Assembly (NCBI GenBank): GCA_021014945.1
Contig: MU266428.1
Span: 31,177-95,176, forward strand
Source: Leucogyrophana mollusca
Lineage: Eukaryota; Basidiomycota; Agaricomycetes; Boletales
Length of the DNA: 64,000 nucleotides
Reading direction: 5' to 3'
Shown piece by piece: positions 58,456 through 64,000 of this stretch. The translations under genes were made by a program, and so were the position numbers. The notes beneath the pieces were generated by a model. It was given only the letters and a program-made list of their open reading frames with translations. It was not told the DNA's origin and did not search any database. The stretch's first letter is position 1; each line of letters begins with the position of its first letter.

Positions 58456-60668
58456 TGCGTGCACGGCGTTATTTGTTCTTGTTGAAAACACAAGCCTTTA
58501 GTAAACAACCATAATCACAGCATCTCAGTGGCACTACGCCTCGGTTGCGCCGCGTTTTCTTTTTTGTTTCGTCTGTTCCAACCTCGGGCGATGTTTGGCG
58601 AGATCACCCATCATGTAGCAGACCCATCTGACTGGCCCGACCCTGTGAGGTCGATCGCGCGCTTGTTTGCCGGGCCTCTTCCATCCTGGCTTGCCACTGA
58701 TCGCCGGGAGCGTCCGACCTCCTACATCTCTTCAGGGAGGAAAGACATGAAGATATAACTATGCCTCTAGATGATGAATCGCAGCACGCGTCGTGCTCAT
58801 TGAACGACATCCTGGACTTGTTGCTTCGTACAACGTCTGACTTACGAGCGCTCCTAGGATGCGAAATCACAGACAGTGCCAGCCAAGGTCGTCAATTGCA
58901 TTATGGTCTCTTCTGGTTAGGACATTATCGATTTATCGCTGATGCTTTCCAAAAACGCCTCTGTCCTGTGAGTTAGTCTGTGACGCGAACGACCACGTTT
59001 TCGCAGAGAAGATGTGACGTTCGTCAAATCTCGTGTCTCGAATCCTGGAGCATCAACCCAGAACGCTATAATTGACGGCGTCGCCACCATCCTCGCCTCA
59101 CAACGATACACGCGGCGTCATCTCGAGCGGATACCCCGGGCCGCGCCCACGATCTTATACCCACCGCATCGTTGCCCGTGCATTATCTCGATTTATTTTG
59201 TGATTGCACGAGCATTTTGATGATATGGTCGACTCTACTTCGATAAAACCCACCAACTCGAGCTTGCGCTTGTCGTGGCGATCATACCTAAAGGATTTCG
59301 CATCCGGATCTGGAACACATTAGTCTCCCGTAGGCAGACCATATGGAAGGAAGACACGTCCCTTCTATGGGAACACAAAGTCTGGAGCTGTTCCAATCGT
59401 TGGTACCAGAATGAGCTGACTTGCATGGTTTGAACAGCGATACCTCATCGTCGATGTCCCCTTATAAGGTCACTCCACTAAGTTAGGCTGCTACCGTTCT
59501 CTCCGCTCTCTCCAAAGATATGGTTGCTCGCATGAGTTCGATTGCTGAAGAACACGCGTATTGCCTTGATCGATTTAAGACTGGTCCCGTTCATTGTGCT
59601 TTCGTGATTTTCTGGCTCAATCTTTAAAAGATCGATTAGAATGTGGGGCTCTTCTGTGTCACGGGGAATAAGGAAAGTAGAAGACCCGTAAGTAGACCGT
59701 TCTGAGCCTGTAGATGTGTGTTGGGTTTGTGTCTGCTCCACGTAGGGAGGCCCGGTCTAGCAGGCTCTCGCACAGGCAGAATCGAACAGAAGCAAGCTTG
59801 CACCCCAAGGACTACTCGCACGTGGAACTCCCCAGCCCTGTGTAATCCCTGCCAAATACTTGAGATCAATCTTGATCAATACCGTTACTTGACTCACATT
59901 AGCCTGCCTGGCTGATGAGCGATTAGAAGACATGTCGTATCTCCTGAATCCACGGATGAAAAGACCGAGAGCAAACTGCTTTACTTTCGACGTTGATCGG
60001 TTCTATTTAACCCACACCTATGTCAATTAGAGGGCACCGCTCGCAAACACGGCCACGACTTCCTCTCACCTGTGCTGACTACAGTACAAGAAGAGCCCAA
60101 CACGATCTTCAACGTGACAATCAGAATCCATGCTGTATCGTCGCTCAAATTCCTGGAGGCAATCAGAATTACAAACACACTAGTGTATAGCTTTGTGGCA
60201 AACGGAAACAGGGGTGCATGGATCGCGTCGTGGTTGGACGAGGCGTTATTGCTATTTGCAGAAGAGTTGGCGGTGGCGCGAAATCGAGTATGAGGGCGCT
60301 TTTCGTAGGCAGAACCTGTGCGAGCCATAGCTCCCTCAATTCTCGATGAAACACGCCAAATCTTGAACGGCGTGCACTCTTTTTTTCGAAGCTAGGTTGC
60401 CCCACCAAAACAACGGGTGTTTGCTGTGATACGAAAATCCCCCGGAAGATCCTCCTACTCCCACATCTACAGGCCATTGCAGGATAACGAGCGGTTTAAA
60501 AAAAATGTAACTACTCTCGAATTCATCATGGACACCATAAGAATTGAGCCCCATTGATAATTGTACAATGGACATACTGTAGCGAGCTTTCGGCTGCTCC
60601 AAAGGTGTTTTCCCACTCTTTCTTGTGCCATTACAACCACAGCCGCGATCTCGATACTTCTTTGTACA
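58456..60668. other. Gene-poor stretch, 2.2 kb, left of the transposase
   Basis: Several open segments (58,761-58,967 with a good GTGAGT donor; 60,072-60,293) may be remnants or unrecognised exons, but no closed gene model was obtained. Clear terminal inverted repeats for the transposase could not be found here. Confidence 0.4.
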
Positions 60669-61857
60669 ATGGCTCGAGGGAAAGCGCTCTCTGACGATCT
60701 ACGTGGTGCCATTCTCAACATGGCAAGACTCTGGGATATCGACAACATCGTTGAATTCACTGGCTGCAGACGTCGGACAGTGGAGCGCATACTGGCCGAC
60801 TACAGGCGCAAGGGAACGGTTGCTCGGGAACATCTCGCTGCAGACTTACGAGGGCTCAAGAGAAGTCTGACTGTTCAAGATGTTAGAGTAAGTAATACAA
60901 GGCTTGTGGTTCCGGGACACATGCTCATCCTGTACAGTTTTTACGAGGTACTATACAGCACAGTCCAGACCGTTACCTTGACGAGTTACAAGAGCTACTC
61001 GAGGACAGATGTGGGGTAGAAGTCAGCCAGTCAACTATTTGGCGGGCGCTCAGACGTAGTGGATTCACAATCAAGAAGGCAAGTATAAACAACATTCTGG
61101 ATCCCACAGCCTTTGACGGTATCACAGTTGACCCGTGCAGCTTTAGAGCGCAGTGAAATGAAGCGCGCGGATTTTCGGTATCAGTATGGCTCACAATACA
61201 GTGCCGAACAAACAGTTTTTGTAGATGAAAGTTCATTCGATCGACGCACTGCAATTCGAGGGCATGCCTGGGCATTGTCTGGGCAGCGTGCCATCAGGCA
61301 GTGTTTTTTTGTCCGAGGTAGAAGGTATGGGTACAATCATTCCGAAACAAGAGATATATTCAGGTGAATTATCAGGTACTCTCTGTTGCCGGCACTCTCC
61401 ATTGACGGGATCATTCATGCGAGTCTCGTGGAGGGCTCATTTACGACAGCACGATTTCGTGACTTCATCGAGGGACTTCTTGATCGAATGCAGCCATTTC
61501 CGGCCCTGTGTTCTGTGATAATCATGGACAATGCTCGTATCCACAAGGATCCAAGCATTCAGCAACTCATCGAAGAAAGGTAAGCACCTTGACTATCTTC
61601 GGGTGCATCTAATGAGAGATAGTGTCTGTAGAGGAATGCGAGTTCTCTATCTCCCCCCTTATTCACCTGATTACAACCCAATCGAGCTTGCTTTCTCTGC
61701 CATCAAAGCTTTTGTTCGTCGAGATGGCACCCTTGGCCGCACAGATGTCGATCCAGCAGCTGACGACATGTATGTTTACCTGCACTTGTATGATGCAGCT
61801 TTTTCGATCACGCCAGATGATGCACGAGGATTCTTTCATCATTGTGGGTATCTATGA
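60669..61857 (+). CDS. Tc1/mariner-type DD34E transposase with introns
   Basis: Cut-and-paste DNA transposase with a DDE_3 catalytic domain. Five exons (60669-60887, 60938-61078, 61128-61324, 61376-61579, 61632-61857) encode 328 aa with no internal stop or frameshift. The N-terminal helix-turn-helix region reads SDDLRGAILNMARLWDID and GCRRRTVERILADYRRKG. A second one is VEVSQSTIWRALRRSGF. The catalytic triad is VFVDESSFDRR, IIMDNARIHK and YSPDYNPIELAFSAIK, with 34 residues between the last two (DD34E). The second intron has a textbook GC donor (AAG|GCAAGT). The intact frame suggests recent activity or a domesticated copy; neither is shown. Confidence 0.88.
60669..61857 (+). mobile_element. 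DNA transposon core (Tc1/mariner), ends undefined
   Basis: Delimited only by the transposase gene. Sequences on either side (about 60,480-60,560 and 61,880-61,940) contain short AT-rich and TTCGAA-containing words, but no convincing inverted repeat ending at a TA was recognised by eye. Confidence 0.5.
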
Positions 61858-61940
61858 AAAACTGTTTAACTGCTATGTACTATAAACTAATTATTCGAAT
61901 GTAACAATTGTGGCTGGTATTCGAATCACCAGAGTTAGAA

Positions 61941-63092
61941 TTAGTCAATGCGAGGTAACTTTGCCTTCGAAACAAGGCCATTGTTATCTTCATCAGCATA
62001 CCGAAGCAAGCGATTGGCAATCCCGAACTTCATTCCTGTGAGCTCCTGCAACTTCTCTGAACTAAGGTAGATGAGATCAGTGAGGTCAAGAATTCCATTG
62101 TCCTCCAAGCTAGAGCCATACTGTGCGAAATTGAGTCCCTGTCGACCATGAACAGGATCGGAGTCAATAGACACCAGCCACGTCTTGACGTCTGGGTAAT
62201 CCACCGTGGCTGCGATTTCAAAGGTGCGCTTCTGGCCACTTGTAGGCACCGCCAAGGTGGCAGTGTCACCCGAGCTCGATGAAGCCTTTTGTGGGCTCAT
62301 TGCTGCCTGACCATTCTGCATCTGCATCATAGCCCAGGCATTCATCATCGGGGGGAGTCCAAACATGAAAGGAGCTGCCGCCGCCATCATTTGCTGAGTG
62401 GCCTGGGCCTGGGCTGCCCATGGAGATCCAGGAGCTTCGGGATTTGCCTTGGCTGCATTGGCTTTTCCCTTGACTTGCCGCTGTGTCACATGCCCATCCG
62501 CGAGATTGAGCTCTTCGGGTGGGGTTTTCACGGTTGCATGTCCCTTTGCCTGATAAATTTGTTCTCGTGAGTCCCTTTTCAGGTTTTCATGGGACCAAAA
62601 CACACCAATAGCCTCGCCCACTTTGCAAGATCTGGATAAGTATAATGATAATGTTCACCGTCTTTGAGAACATAGCATGGCTTCTTGTGCTCTTGACAGT
62701 GATGCTCTGCTTCAATGTTCCTCAATGCATCCCTCTCCTTTTGCTCTTCTGTCGTCATCAGCAACGCAGGTTTTCCCTCGTCTTGCTTCTTCTTCGCACT
62801 CTAATGAATATCTCAGCTTTCTGTCATGTTTGCAAGTCAACAGATGTACCTTTCCGCCCACCTTATCACCACTGGTACCCTGCGAAGTGTCGAAAATCGT
62901 GACGGTGAATGCCTTGACAACCCCAGCTCCTTTCTTCTTCGCTTTTGAGGAACTGATGTACTCATTCACGTCTGCCACCAACTTGGTCCAGCTCTCCTCA
63001 TCTTCCAGCAGTTTCGGAACTGGTTTTGGGTTCTTTGGCTTATAAGAGGGTACGTATCCAATATCGGACAGCAATGACACCCGAGTCTCCAT
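61941..63092 (-). CDS. SAM-like multicopy family protein, 5' end uncertain
   Basis: Resembles a hypothetical-protein family that I recall as repeated in Agaricomycetes; its function is unknown to me. Exons 63092-62850, 62800-62606 and 62549-61941 encode 348 aa from the first usable ATG. The frame is open further upstream to about 63,180 (EPYTPFATFLRLVAEKMET), so the true start may lie in another exon or be lost. Segments are NPKPVPKLLEDEESW, KPALLMTTEEQKERDALR, EAEHHCQEHKKPCYVLKDG, an Ala/Met/Gln-rich linker, and a C-terminal SAM-like helix bundle (LTDLIYLSSEKLQELTGM, FGIANRLLRYADED). It ends 83 bp from the convergent transposase. Confidence 0.65.
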
Positions 63093-63131
63093 CTTTTCAG
63101 CCACAAGCCGCAAAAATGTCGCAAATGGAGT

Positions 63132-63984
63132 GTAAGGTTCTCTTACTGTAGAGTCAATTGACTCTCTACTTACTTCACACCGAGGAACGTGACCAAGTGT
63201 CTATTCCAATGGTGTATGTATGTAGTGTAAAAGATGTTGTATATAATTACTTAATCACTATTTATATGCCACTGATGTGGCTGTGCCTTACACCCCCCCG
63301 CACATGAGCAACCAACGGCTCATTAATAGGTACAGTAAGTATCAATGTAAATGACAAACAGAAATGTTTGAATGAACGTGAATAGGCGATTGCCTATTAA
63401 AAGGAATGTAAGCCGTCGACGTAGTGTCGACGGTAGGGTATAATCGACGAGACGTCGATGGGGCTATAGCCAGCCATTGCCGACTTGTCGTGATATAGGA
63501 TAACCAGACCTACAATAGTAGGCCGCGCTCGAGGCATCAACGGTACCGTTGATTGTGGACGAATCCCCTTACTCATCAGGGATTATTGCGTCTCCCGCGT
63601 CATCGCGGGTGTGCGTTTGTATAGCGGCGTTGCCGCTGTGTTCTGGTTGTATAGCGGCGTTGCCGCTGGGCTCGACCATCATGGGGCCTTCGCCCTCAGC
63701 CGATATGGCTGGTACCACGTCGGGCGCGTTTCCCGAGCTCCCCGCTAGGTTACCCGTTGCCGAAGGGTTTGCGGGGGCGCCCGCATTCCCAAAGGATATG
63801 GACGCAGGCTGGGGAGGTGCGCCTGCACCGCCCAGCGTGGACGCCGATCCCGCAACTACGGCGCCTTCTGCCGCTCGCTGGATGAGGGGGTTGTCCCCAA
63901 ACAGAGAGGCCGGCGCTGCGCCGGAGAGGGATTCCTCGAGCGAGGGAGGGGTCGGGACACCCGCACCACGGCTTCGAGCGTGGT
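63132..63984. repeat. Dense array of short perfect inverted repeats (hairpins)
   Basis: About twenty perfect inverted repeats follow one another every 20-50 bp. Examples: 63150-63165 (AGAGTCAATTGACTCT), 63381-63398, 63413-63433, 63443-63459, 63462-63471, 63509-63522, 63536-63553 (ATCAACGGTACCGTTGAT), 63594-63609, 63623-63637, 63653-63667, 63684-63695, 63698-63710, 63771-63784, 63816-63829, 63910-63924, 63934-63945 and 63965-63984. Stems are 4-9 bp and loops mostly 0-8 nt. Words differ from one hairpin to the next, so this is not one repeated unit. It runs to the window edge. Confidence 0.75.
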
Positions 63985-64000
63985 CGATGGTGGCTCGCGT
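63521..64000 (+). other. Open frame through the hairpin array, truncated by window edge
   Basis: After a TAG just left of 63,525 one plus-strand frame stays open for about 475 nt to the window end, with the first ATG at 63,681 (MGPSPSADMAGTTSGAFPE). The product is Ala/Pro/Gly-rich (GWGGAPAPPSVDADPATTAP) and could be the N-terminus of a retroelement gag-like or unknown protein. In GC-rich sequence such a frame can also arise by chance. Confidence 0.35.
63617..63668. repeat. 22-nt direct repeat, 30-bp period, each copy a hairpin
   Basis: The sequence from 63617 (TTGTATAGCGGCGTTGCCG...) recurs at 63647 with a 30-bp offset. Each copy contains the hairpin AGCGGC-GTT-GCCGCT. Confidence 0.85.

Noticed and set aside
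58761..58967. Exon-like ORF ending at a strong GTGAGT donor (LFWLGHYRFIADAF)
   Set aside because: Following acceptors lead to a stop within 22 codons or to a different frame; no closed gene obtained.
60072..60293. 73-codon plus ORF left of the transposase
   Set aside because: Isolated, no splice partners and no recognised domain; possibly a relic.
60480..61940. Terminal inverted repeats of the transposon
   Set aside because: Short AT-rich words on both sides share a few bases but no convincing inverted alignment ending at TA could be made by eye.
63381..63984. CRISPR-like array
   Set aside because: The hairpin words differ from each other and spacing is irregular; no repeated unit with unique spacers, and the genome is eukaryotic.

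Overview
The window is nuclear DNA of a filamentous basidiomycete, most likely an Agaricomycete. Nearly every gene is cut by many short introns (mostly 50-60 nt, GT-AG, CTAAY-like branch sites), intergenic gaps are short, and several gene families are typical of mushroom-forming fungi (EETPLL-type MFS transporter, F-box/leucine-rich protein, CVNH lectin, tandem dienelactone hydrolases, intron-bearing Tc1/mariner transposase). The exon models were assembled by hand from splice signals and checked for frame closure. No search was run, so product names rest on recognised motifs.

Layout. 1-4,090: SF3B1 (runs off the left edge) and an Hsp20 with heat-shock elements upstream. 4,600-8,000: an MFS transporter, a small unrecognised gene whose start overlaps the SNF8 stop, and SNF8/Vps22. 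8,100-16,100: glutamine-dependent NAD synthetase (20 exons), exocyst Sec6, and COQ6. 16,900-23,130: bifunctional purine enzyme ADE17/PurH, a secreted Ser/Thr-rich glycoprotein and HGH1. 23,250-33,530: SAGA subunit SPT20 with a long Ala-Gln tract, a GATA-type zinc-finger factor, an unknown conserved protein and DED1. 33,800-41,030: SEC72, APP1, TPT1 and a DHA1-type MFS transporter. 41,950-50,600: a CVNH protein, an unknown protein, an F-box protein, a Sir2 deacetylase with three micro-exons and KEI1. 51,500-58,460: two tandem dienelactone hydrolases, an Sds3-like protein and an HD-domain phosphohydrolase. 58,460-64,000: a mobile-element-flavoured end, with an apparently intact DD34E transposase, a SAM-like family gene, and about 0.87 kb packed with short perfect inverted repeats that runs off the right edge.

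Most genes are housekeeping and unrelated to each other. They fall into divergent pairs sharing 120-290 bp (SNF8/NAD synthetase, Sec6/COQ6, HGH1/SPT20, DED1/SEC72, APP1/TPT1, F-box/Sir2) and tightly convergent pairs (SEC72/APP1, Sir2/KEI1, transposase/SAM-like gene). The most unusual signals are the inverted-repeat array at the right end, the Sir2 micro-exons, the ORF overlapping SNF8, the duplicated mini-exons of the glycoprotein, and four introns that appear to use GC donors.
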